Part shown: piece by piece, positions 1 to 5,611 of the stretch | Numbering within the stretch: position 1 is the stretch's first letter | How the letters are laid out: the number at the start of each line of letters is the position of its first letter | Notes under the pieces: model-generated | What the model was told of the DNA's origin: nothing | The model's database searches: none | The model's input: only the letters and a program-made list of their open reading frames with translations | Assembly: GCA_031431435.1 (NCBI GenBank) | Contig: JANPDI010000036.1 | Coordinates: 1 to 6,885 of the forward strand | Direction of reading: 5' to 3' | Length of the DNA: 6,885 nt | Origin: UKL13-2 sp031431435 | GTDB taxonomy: Bacteria > Pseudomonadota > Gammaproteobacteria > Burkholderiales > Usitatibacteraceae | Position numbers and translations under genes: made by a program

Positions 1-471
1 CTCGCGCGCGACGACGGTCGCACCATCGCGTGTGATGCCGGCGACCACCGCAACCGCCCCTTCCTGGACCGCCTTGCGATACAACAACGCAAGCGAAGCG
101 CCCTCATCTTCCGCCAGATAAAGCCTGTGGGTGAATTTTTCCCGCCCGCTGGTTTCGGCGGCGGCGATAAAGCCGGCTCTGACGGCGTCGGCGGCCTTGC
201 CAAGCGACTTTGATGAAATGGGCAGGATCAGCGCAATGTTCTTCGCCTTCTCGGCGGGCTTCTCGACCGGCTTTTCGTCACCATCCTTCACGTGGCTGGC
301 CGACTTCTCTGCCGGAGGTTCTGACTGCACAGCTGGTTTTGGCGCCATCTCAGCCGAGACTGGCTGCGGCTTTACTGACGGCAAGGGTGCTACCTGCGCA
401 ATAACGTTGGTTGCGTTAATCAGGGCAACACACGACAATAGCGCCAACATCAAGCTACGGATTCGCCGCAT
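1..471 (-). CDS. LpoA-like penicillin-binding protein activator / periplasmic-binding-fold protein, N-terminal part (runs off left edge)
   Basis: The first 157 residues are visible, open to the window edge. The N terminus is an export signal: basic MRRIRS, then a hydrophobic stretch to about residue 25, with a signal peptidase I-like site after VIA (23-25). Cys14 in LLSC is a poor lipobox, so lipid anchoring is uncertain. Residues 26-77 form a low-complexity Pro/Ala/Glu/Lys linker, as expected for a periplasmic tether. From about residue 78 the sequence (NIALILPISSKSLGKAADAV, then RAGF) matches the start of the type I periplasmic-binding fold in LppC/LpoA proteins, which in gammaproteobacteria activate PBP1A during peptidoglycan synthesis. 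Divergence from rsmI is also the LpoA arrangement in enterobacteria (known context). The ATG at 469-471 has GGTGGGTGG six bases upstream. A related ABC-type amino-acid binding protein is the main alternative, since the C-terminal domain is not visible. Confidence 0.72.
   Translation of the reverse strand, partial: MRRIRSLMLALLSCVALINATNVIAQVAPLPSVKPQPVSAEMAPKPAVQSEPPAEKSASHVKDGDEKPVEKPAEKAKNIALILPISSKSLGKAADAVRAGFIAAAETSGREKFTHRLYLAEDEGASLALLYRKAVQEGAVAVVAGITRDGATVVARE
411..439 (+). promoter_or_regulatory. Candidate promoter for rsmI-pyrC, inside the LpoA-like gene
   Basis: TTGCGT (411-416) and GACAAT (434-439) are separated by 17 nt and match the sigma-70 consensus at 3/6 and 4/6 positions. 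Transcription would start near 446, about 40 nt before the rsmI ATG. With only 15 bp between the divergent genes, an rsmI promoter has to lie inside the LpoA-like reading frame, but this particular match is weak. Confidence 0.25.
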
Positions 472-486
472 CTGGCACCACCCACC

Positions 487-1368
487 ATGGAAGAAAAACT
501 CGAAAACGCATTATATGTGGTCGCCACCCCGATCGGGAACCTTGGCGATATCTCTGCGCGTGCGTTACACGTGCTGGCGGCGGTCGATGTTATTGCCGCG
601 GAAGATACGCGCAACACACAATTTCTGTTGTCGCATTTTGGTATCAAGTCCAGATTGATTGCCGTGCACGCGCACAACGAACGAAACGCCGCCGACGGGA
701 TCGTCAAGCTGCTTGGCGAGGGCAAATCGGTTGCACTGGTCACCGACGCCGGCACACCTGCCGTAAGCGATCCCGGCGCGCGCGTTGTGGCGGCGATACA
801 CGCCGCGGGCCTGATGGTGGTGCCCATCCCCGGGGCAAGTGCCGTCATCGCGGCGTTGTCTGCCAGCGGCGAAGGCGAGGACGGGTTCCTGTTTGCCGGT
901 TTTCTGCCGGCCAAAACAGGTGACCGCACACGCATGCTCGCGTCATTGCAAAACACACCTCATGCGCTGGTCTTTTACGAATCCCCCCATCGAATCGTTG
1001 AAAGTGTCGCCGCGGTCGCCGAGGTATATGGGGCGTCGCGCACACTCGTCATCTGTCGCGAACTGACAAAGAAATTTGAATCAATTCATCGGGTCAACCT
1101 CGCTGATGCCGTTACATGGCTGGAATGCGACAGCAACAATCAACGTGGCGAGTTTGTGTTGGTCTTATCAAAACCAAATAAACAAGCGGTGCTTGAGGCA
1201 AAGAGTGCAGAAGACGCCGAACTGGAGAGAACGCTGTCGATTCTGTTGGCGGCGCTGCCGGTCAAACAAGCGGTGACGTTGGCGGTACAACTGTCCGGCG
1301 AAAAGAAGAACAAAGTCTATGATTTGGCCTTGCTGTTGAAGACCGCGACCAGCGACAACACAATATAA
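487..1368 (+). CDS. rsmI: 16S rRNA (cytidine1402-2'-O)-methyltransferase RsmI
   Basis: RsmI methylates the 2'-OH of C1402 in 16S rRNA, in the decoding centre of the 30S subunit, using S-adenosylmethionine; it belongs to the tetrapyrrole-methylase fold. The 293-residue product is close to the usual 280-300. Visible family motifs in order: TPIGNLGD (14-21), AAEDTRNT (37-44), VTDAGTPAVSDPG (85-97), VPIPGASA (112-119), GFLPAK (138-143), FYESPHR (163-169), RELTKKFE (191-198) and GEFVLVL (221-227). A C-terminal helical domain with a Lys-rich KKNKVYD follows. The ATG at 487 fits the family N terminus. No Shine-Dalgarno sequence precedes it; the region upstream is pyrimidine-rich because it carries the ribosome binding site of the opposite gene. 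pyrC follows after 7 nt, so the two are probably co-transcribed. The frame looks intact. Confidence 0.96.
   Translation: MEEKLENALYVVATPIGNLGDISARALHVLAAVDVIAAEDTRNTQFLLSHFGIKSRLIAVHAHNERNAADGIVKLLGEGKSVALVTDAGTPAVSDPGARVVAAIHAAGLMVVPIPGASAVIAALSASGEGEDGFLFAGFLPAKTGDRTRMLASLQNTPHALVFYESPHRIVESVAAVAEVYGASRTLVICRELTKKFESIHRVNLADAVTWLECDSNNQRGEFVLVLSKPNKQAVLEAKSAEDAELERTLSILLAALPVKQAVTLAVQLSGEKKNKVYDLALLLKTATSDNTI
510..539 (-). promoter_or_regulatory. Candidate promoter for the leftward LpoA-like gene, inside rsmI
   Basis: On the minus strand a perfect TATAAT (515 down to 510) lies 18 nt downstream of TTCCCG (539 down to 534), a weak -35. Transcription would start near 503, giving a leader of about 32 nt before the ATG at 471. 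The box lies in the first codons of rsmI, so this promoter would sit inside the neighbouring coding sequence. The call rests on sequence match only. Confidence 0.4.
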
Positions 1369-1369
1369 T
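1364..1369 (+). promoter_or_regulatory. Perfect -10 hexamer overlapping the rsmI stop codon, possible internal pyrC promoter
   Basis: TATAAT at 1364-1369 contains the rsmI stop codon TAA (1366-1368). A start 7 nt downstream would fall on the A of the pyrC ATG (1376), giving a leaderless mRNA. I see no convincing -35 at 16-18 nt (gaccgc at 17), so activity is uncertain; a TATAAT in an AT-rich junction can arise by chance. Confidence 0.3.
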
Positions 1370-1375
1370 TTGACG

Positions 1376-2410
1376 ATGCAAACACTTACCATTACCCGGC
1401 CGGACGACTGGCATCTGCATGTGCGCGATGGGGCGGCACTAAGCGTCGTATTGCCGCATACCGCGAGCCAATTTGCGCGCGCCATCATCATGCCAAATTT
1501 GAAACCGCCGGTGCGGACAGTTGAAGAGGCGGGCGCATATCGCGAACGCATTCTCGCGGCGACGCCCGCAGGTTCCAATTTTGAGCCGCTGATGACGCTG
1601 TACCTGACCGACAACACATCGCCGGATGACATTTTCGGCGCCGTGCAGACTCAATTCATCAAGGCTGTCAAATATTATCCGGCAGGTGCCACCACCAACG
1701 CCGACTCAGGTGTGACCGACATTCGAAAATGCGATGCGGTCTTCGCCGCGATGCAGGAGGCGGGTTTGCCATTGCTGTTGCATGGTGAGGTCACCGGGGA
1801 TGACGTCGATGTTTTTGACCGGGAAAAGGTGTTTATTGAACGTCACCTGATTCCATTGGTGCTGCGCTTTCCGAAACTGCGCATCGTTCTGGAACATATC
1901 ACGACCGCCAACGCGGTCAAGTTTGTGTTGGCGGCGAACGACAATATCGCGGCAACAATCACGCCACAACATCTGTTGTACAACCGTAACGCCATCTTCA
2001 AAGGCGGTATCCGCCCGCATTTTTATTGCCTGCCAATCTTGAAGCGGGAAGAACACCGGCTGGCGCTGATCACGGCCGCCACCTCGGGAAACCCGAAGTT
2101 CTTTCTTGGAACAGACAGTGCGCCGCACACCAAGAACAGCAAGGAAACCTGTTGTGGTGCCGCCGGATGTTATTCGGCATTTCACGCCATGGGCCTCTAC
2201 GCGGAGGCGTTTGAGAGCGTCGATGCACTCGACAAACTTGAAGGCTTTGCGAGTTTTTTTGGCGCTGATTTTTATCGGCTGCCACGCAACCAGTCAACCA
2301 TTACGCTCAAAAGAGAGTCGTGGAAAATTCCCGACGAGATCCCATTCATCGAGTCGGGCCTGGTGCCACTAAACGCTGGTGCGATGCTGTCATGGCAAGT
2401 CGCCACATAG
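1376..2410 (+). CDS. pyrC: Dihydroorotase, class II (PyrC)
   Basis: PyrC catalyses reversible cyclisation of N-carbamoyl-L-aspartate to L-dihydroorotate, the third step of de novo pyrimidine synthesis, in the cytosol. The 344-residue product matches the E. coli-type class II enzyme (about 348) along its whole length. All metal and catalytic residues are visible, numbered from the ATG at 1376: His13 and His15 in WHLHVRDG, the carboxylated Lys99 in KYYPAG, His136 in LLLHGEVT, His174 in EHITT, and Asp247 in GTDSAPH. Each sits exactly three positions before its E. coli counterpart. The flexible substrate-loop motif ATTN (105-108) is kept. An in-frame TTG at 1370 could add two residues, but the ATG fits the family better. 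No clear Shine-Dalgarno sequence precedes either start. It lies 7 nt after rsmI and about 10 nt before the DUF3025 gene. Confidence 0.97.
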   Translation: MQTLTITRPDDWHLHVRDGAALSVVLPHTASQFARAIIMPNLKPPVRTVEEAGAYRERILAATPAGSNFEPLMTLYLTDNTSPDDIFGAVQTQFIKAVKYYPAGATTNADSGVTDIRKCDAVFAAMQEAGLPLLLHGEVTGDDVDVFDREKVFIERHLIPLVLRFPKLRIVLEHITTANAVKFVLAANDNIAATITPQHLLYNRNAIFKGGIRPHFYCLPILKREEHRLALITAATSGNPKFFLGTDSAPHTKNSKETCCGAAGCYSAFHAMGLYAEAFESVDALDKLEGFASFFGADFYRLPRNQSTITLKRESWKIPDEIPFIESGLVPLNAGAMLSWQVAT

Positions 2411-2420
2411 GGCGGATGGT

Positions 2421-3236
2421 TTGACCCGGATTGAAACCTGGGCCGGCGCACAGTCGATGCTGGCCACACCATTTTTTGATGCGATTCGCCCGATCCTGCG
2501 GCGACTGCCGGTTGACCGTTGGCCCGACATTTCGCAACTGAATGCGATTGCCATTGCCGACAAGATTCACAATTTTGCCGGCAAGCCGCTACGGTTTGAG
2601 CCGGCTGATACAACCTCAAGTTCAGCGATGGCATATGAAACCCGGATTGCCACGACCGGGGAAATTCCGACCCGCCAAAACTGGCACGACATTTTTAATG
2701 CCCTTCAGCGGCTCGCGTTTCCGCAGACCAAGTCAACCATCAGCCAGATGCACGCCGATCTTTTGAGACAGGGCGGCAACCATGAGGCACGCTTCCGATC
2801 GGTTCCCCGCGACGTGCTGACCATGTTTGACGAGAGCGGCATTATTGTCGCCAGCGAAGATGCGTCATTACTTGCGCTGGTCCGGGATTTTCAGTGGAAA
2901 ACACTGTTTATTGAACGTCGCGAAGAGACCAAGGCCAAGCTGTGTTTTTTCCTGGTGGGTCATGGATTGCTGGAAAAATCGCTTTCACCATTCATCGGCA
3001 TGACGGCTAAGGCAGTCTTGCTCAATACGGACCGAAATGCCAATCTTGACGCACAGGTGGCCGATTGGCTGGGCGATTCACGCAATCTGGTCTCCGCGCG
3101 TAATCTTGCCCCGCTACCATTGCTGGGCATTCCCGGCTGGGATGCGCGCAATACCAATCCTGCGTTTTACGACAACACCGGCTATTTTCGCAGTGGTTAT
3201 ACGCGCGATCACACCGCCCAACAATTGCCCGCGTGA
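2421..3236 (+). CDS. DUF3025 domain-containing protein, function unknown
   Basis: I recognise the product as a DUF3025 family member, found mostly in beta- and gammaproteobacteria, with no established biochemical role that I know of. From the TTG at 2421 it is 271 residues. Family-like segments are DRWPDISQLNAIA (32-44), YETRI (72-76), TRQNWHDIFNAL (84-95), FPQTK (100-104), FDESG (136-140), FIERR (163-167), VGHGLLEK (179-186) and PLPLLGIPGW (231-240). There is no signal peptide or membrane span, so it is probably cytosolic. Start choice: the longest frame begins at GTG 2379, overlaps pyrC by 32 nt and encodes an atypical Cys/His-rich leader with no ribosome binding site. TTG 2421 has AGGG (2409-2412) 8 nt upstream, so I prefer it; ATG 2457 is a third option. 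It lies between pyrC and rnpB, and the rnpB promoter overlaps its stop codon. Family membership is fairly sure; function is open. Confidence 0.85.
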   Translation: MTRIETWAGAQSMLATPFFDAIRPILRRLPVDRWPDISQLNAIAIADKIHNFAGKPLRFEPADTTSSSAMAYETRIATTGEIPTRQNWHDIFNALQRLAFPQTKSTISQMHADLLRQGGNHEARFRSVPRDVLTMFDESGIIVASEDASLLALVRDFQWKTLFIERREETKAKLCFFLVGHGLLEKSLSPFIGMTAKAVLLNTDRNANLDAQVADWLGDSRNLVSARNLAPLPLLGIPGWDARNTNPAFYDNTGYFRSGYTRDHTAQQLPA

Positions 3237-3242
3237 GATAAT
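3234..3242 (+). promoter_or_regulatory. Extended -10 promoter of rnpB, overlapping the DUF3025 stop codon
   Basis: TGAGATAAT is an extended -10: TG, one spacer base, then GATAAT (3237-3242, 5/6 to TATAAT). Its TG is part of the TGA stop codon (3234-3236) of the upstream gene. Six bases separate it from G3249, the first base of RNase P helix P1, which is the correct distance for transcription to begin at the mature 5' end. No good -35 is visible (ccgccc at 17 nt), which fits extended -10 promoters. The agreement with the RNA end makes this the best-supported promoter in the window. Confidence 0.65.
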
Positions 3243-3248
3243 CAAAAC

Positions 3249-3566
3249 GGAAGCTCACCAGACAGTCGCTGTGCACTAGCTGCATAGAGGAAAGTCCGGA
3301 CTCCACAGAGCAGGGTAGTGGGTAACGCCCATCCACCGCGAGGTGAGGATCAGAGCAACAGAGACGAGTTCGCGGCAGGCAACTGTCGCGGGGTGAAACG
3401 GGCAATCTCTACTCGGAGCAATACCAAATAGGCAGGCGTTGATGCGGCTCGCGGAGCCTGCGGGTAGGTAGCTAGAGGCGCACGGTAACGTGCGTTCGAG
3501 ATGAATGACTGTCAGCCATGCGCAAGCGTGGTCACAGAATCCGGCTTATCGGTGAGCTTCCACTTC
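3249..3566 (+). ncRNA. rnpB: RNase P RNA (rnpB), A-type with reduced specificity domain
   Basis: This is the catalytic RNA of RNase P, which cleaves the 5' leader from precursor tRNAs. P1 is an 11-bp pairing of 3249-3259 with 3551-3561. P2 pairs 3261-3267 with 3507-3513. The core block GAGGAAAGTCCGGACTCC starts at 3288; the other core blocks are GCAACAGAGA (3355-3364), CGGAGCAA (3414-3421), CCAAATAGG (3424-3432), GATGAATGACTGTC (3500-3513) and CAGAATCCGGCTTATC (3535-3550). Hairpins: P3 (short), P8 (3319-3331), P9 (3334-3345, GCGA loop), P12 (3371-3390, GCAA), P16 (3432-3437 with 3456-3461), P18 (3478-3495, GUAA) and P19 (3516-3531, GCAA). The tRNA CCA-binding loop is GGGTAGG (3462-3468). The P6 pseudoknot AGC (3309-3311) with GCT (3447-3449) replaces E. 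coli GGC/GCC. About 314 nt against 377 in E. coli: P13 and P14 seem absent, as described in the findings. The 3' end is approximate and no intrinsic terminator follows. Confidence 0.97.
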
Positions 3567-3572
3567 TTTTGT

Positions 3573-4316
3573 TCAAGCGTCCGGGGTTTTGTTGCCAGCC
3601 CGGGCGAGGTCGTCTGCCGTCATCCAGCGCCATTCACCAAGCGCCAGATCATCCGGCAGATTTAAAGCACCAATCCGGCTGCGGTGTAGGCTGACGACGT
3701 GATTGTCAACGGCCGCCATCATGCGCTTGACCTGGTGGTACTTACCTTGCGCGAGCGTCATTTGAATCCGGTTCGTGTCCGCCATTGCCGTGCATGCCAG
3801 CGCGCGGACTGGTACCGGATCGTCCTCCAACACCACGCCACTTAGCAATTTCTCGATTTGCGCATCGGTCACTGGTTCGCGCAGCGTCACATCGTATATT
3901 TTCGGCACATGATGTTTGGGCGAGGCCATCCGGTGGATGAACTGGCCATCATCCGAAAACAACAACAATCCGGTTGTATCGTGATCAAGCCGCCCGACGG
4001 CCTGCAAACCACCCCCGCTGCGTGTGCGCAACGGTTCGGCAAGCAACCGGTAGACACTCGGATGCGATTTTGCTTTCTGCGAACACTCGTAGCCGGCCGG
4101 CTTATGCAGCATCACATAGGCCTTTTCACGATATGGCCATGACGTGGGTACAACCCCGGCGACGCTAAAGACAAAGTCCGGCGCACTGACATCGACAACT
4201 TGGTCGCCGTCGTCAGCAACCCGTCCGTTGACCGACACTGCGCCGTTGGCAATCAACAGAGCGCACATTTTTCGGGTGCCAAAACCTTGGCTGAACAGAA
4301 GCTGGGCGAGAATCAT
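3573..4316 (-). CDS. rsuA: 16S rRNA pseudouridine(516) synthase RsuA
   Basis: RsuA converts U516 of 16S rRNA to pseudouridine during 30S assembly. The 247-residue product has the family layout: an N-terminal S4-like RNA-binding domain (about 1-50; LLFSQGFGTRKMCALLIANG), then the RsuA-type catalytic domain. The catalytic motif GRLDHDTTG (108-116) carries the nucleophile Asp111. Other matches are MLHKPAGYECS (69-79), SPKHHVPKIYDVTL (132-145), GKYHQVKRMMAAVDNHVVSL (191-210) and a C-terminal GEWRWMT (227-233). HHVPKIYDVTL and the NHVVSLHR segment favour RsuA over the 23S enzymes RluB/E/F, though these paralogues are close. The ATG at 4316 fits the family N terminus but lacks a clear Shine-Dalgarno sequence. 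The gene is last in the leftward cluster and converges on rnpB; its stop codon is within a few bases of the rnpB 3' end. Confidence 0.93.
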   Translation of the reverse strand: MILAQLLFSQGFGTRKMCALLIANGAVSVNGRVADDGDQVVDVSAPDFVFSVAGVVPTSWPYREKAYVMLHKPAGYECSQKAKSHPSVYRLLAEPLRTRSGGGLQAVGRLDHDTTGLLLFSDDGQFIHRMASPKHHVPKIYDVTLREPVTDAQIEKLLSGVVLEDDPVPVRALACTAMADTNRIQMTLAQGKYHQVKRMMAAVDNHVVSLHRSRIGALNLPDDLALGEWRWMTADDLARAGNKTPDA

Positions 4317-4344
4317 TGACGATAGAAAGTAAAACTCGTTTATT

Positions 4345-4384
4345 GGCGTGCCGTTTCAAGCATTTAAGCCTGGAAACACCCGCC
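4345..4384 (-). other. Imperfect hairpin in the ychF-rsuA gap
   Basis: GGCG (4345-4348) can pair with CGCC (4381-4384), and inside it GTTTC (4353-4357) with GAAAC (4373-4377), separated by a small internal loop and closed by a 15-nt loop. No T-run follows on the minus strand, so it is not a standard terminator. It would lie in the rsuA leader if the candidate promoter is used, or in the ychF 3' region otherwise. The stem is modest and could be chance. Confidence 0.25.
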
Positions 4385-4387
4385 CCT

Positions 4388-4416
4388 ATTAGACTTTTGT
4401 TATGTACCGCGGTCTA
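4388..4416 (-). promoter_or_regulatory. Candidate rsuA promoter overlapping the ychF stop codon
   Basis: On the minus strand TAGACC (4416 down to 4411, 4/6 to TTGACA) and TCTAAT (4393 down to 4388, 5/6 to TATAAT) are 17 nt apart. The ychF stop codon TAG is the first half of the -35. Transcription would start near 4381 and leave a leader of about 64 nt before rsuA. This suggests rsuA can be expressed separately from ychF, but it is a sequence match only. Confidence 0.4.
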
Positions 4417-5499
4417 GACGTTGAATCGGAAGTGCATGACGTCGCCATCCTTGACAATGTATTCCTTGCCTTCGAGACGCATCTTGCCGGCTTCTTTGCA
4501 TTTCGCCTCGCCACCGAGCGTCACAAAATCGTTATACGCGATCACTTCTGCACGAATAAATCCCTTTTCAAAATCGGTGTGGATCACACCCGCAGCCTGT
4601 GGTGCGGTGGAGCCCTTATGCACGGTCCAGGCGCGCACTTCTTTGACGCCGGCGGTGAAGTAAGTTTCCAATCCCAGCAACGTGTAGGCCGCGCGGATCA
4701 TGCGCGCCAAGCCCGGCTCTTTCATGCCGATGTCTTCCAGGAAAACTTGTTTATCTTCGTCTGACAACTCGGCGATTTCGGCTTCAATCTTGGCGCAAAT
4801 CGCGACGACCGGTGCGCCTTCCTTGGCGGCGTGTTCGCGAACACGGTCGAGCAACGGGTTATTTTCAAAACCACCCTCAATCACGTTGGCCACGTACAGC
4901 ACCGGCTTTGCCGTCAACAGCGAAAGTTGTTTGATGAGCGCCATTTCATCTGCATCGTAACCCATCGCACGGACCGGGATCGCCTCATTCAACTTTTTCA
5001 TCATCGGCTCTAGGATGGCAACCAGTTTGATCGACTCCTTGTCACCTGCTCGGGAATTTTTCTGTGCTTTGTGCAACGCCTTTTCAACCGACTGCATGTC
5101 CGCCAACGCCAGTTCGGTATCAATTACCGCAATATCGGACAACGGATCGACCCGGCCGGCAACGTGAATGACGTTCGGGTCGTCAAAACAACGCACCACG
5201 TGTGATATCGCGTCGGTCTCACGAATGGTTGCGAGAAACTGATTGCCCAATCCCTCGCCCTTGGAGGCACCCGCCACAAGGCCGGCGATATCAACGAACT
5301 CCACAATGGCGGGAACGATGCGCTCCGGTTTCACAATCGCCGACAGTTGATCCTGGCGTGGATCGGGCACCTCGACAATTCCGATGTTTGGCTCAATCGT
5401 GCAAAAGGGGTAGTTCTCAGCGGCAATACCCGCCTTGGTGAGCGCATTAAAGGTGGTTGATTTACCGACATTCGGCAGCCCGACGATTCCGCATTTCAT
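4414..5499 (-). CDS. ychF: Redox-regulated ATPase YchF (Obg-family P-loop NTPase)
   Basis: YchF (OLA1 in eukaryotes) is a ribosome-associated Obg-family NTPase that prefers ATP and is linked to stress and redox responses. The 361-residue product is full length (363 in E. coli). The P-loop is GLPNVGKST (7-15), with FCTIEPN (32-38) in switch I, and the G3 motif is DIAGLV (70-75). The base-recognition position reads NVIE (205-208) instead of NKxD, the family's ATP-type signature. His112 in IHVAG corresponds to the catalytic His114 of E. coli. A coiled region (about 130-175) precedes the second half of the NTPase domain, and a C-terminal TGS domain (about 278-361) ends in DGDVMHFRFNV. The start at 5499 fits the family N terminus MKCGIVG. 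The frame stays open upstream to 5907, but that stretch has no homology and lies over pth, so I exclude it. The gene follows pth after 112 nt. Confidence 0.97.
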   Translation of the reverse strand: MKCGIVGLPNVGKSTTFNALTKAGIAAENYPFCTIEPNIGIVEVPDPRQDQLSAIVKPERIVPAIVEFVDIAGLVAGASKGEGLGNQFLATIRETDAISHVVRCFDDPNVIHVAGRVDPLSDIAVIDTELALADMQSVEKALHKAQKNSRAGDKESIKLVAILEPMMKKLNEAIPVRAMGYDADEMALIKQLSLLTAKPVLYVANVIEGGFENNPLLDRVREHAAKEGAPVVAICAKIEAEIAELSDEDKQVFLEDIGMKEPGLARMIRAAYTLLGLETYFTAGVKEVRAWTVHKGSTAPQAAGVIHTDFEKGFIRAEVIAYNDFVTLGGEAKCKEAGKMRLEGKEYIVKDGDVMHFRFNV

Positions 5500-5611
5500 A
5501 TTTTGACTCTTTGCTAATTTGGTAAAGGGAAGAACATGTAAGTTGTCGTACAGGATTGGCAATGAATTGCCGTGATTGTGCAAAGGCGCCGGCCGCTGGC
5601 TGTCGACCGGG
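5500..5611. other. pth-ychF intergenic gap with a 14-bp palindrome
   Basis: This 112-nt gap holds a 14-bp inverted repeat, GGCAAT-GA-ATTGCC (5558-5571). Its 2-nt centre is too short for an RNA hairpin, so if it is functional it would be a protein-binding site. I see no convincing promoter or terminator here, so ychF may depend on read-through from pth. The palindrome could be chance. Confidence 0.2.

Noticed and set aside
131..658. A 175-codon plus-strand open frame across the LpoA-like gene and the rsmI start.
   Set aside because: It overlaps two recognisable genes in other frames, has no family resemblance and its composition is that of a shadow frame.
3586..3608. A possible CCGGG/CCCGG hairpin downstream of rnpB as a terminator.
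   Set aside because: The stem is about five base pairs with a long loop, is not followed by a T-run, and lies within the rsuA coding sequence.
4408..4418. Overlapping palindromes CCGCGG and TCTAGA near the ychF stop codon.
   Set aside because: Six-base palindromes are common by chance; there is no third copy, spacing pattern or other sign of an operator.
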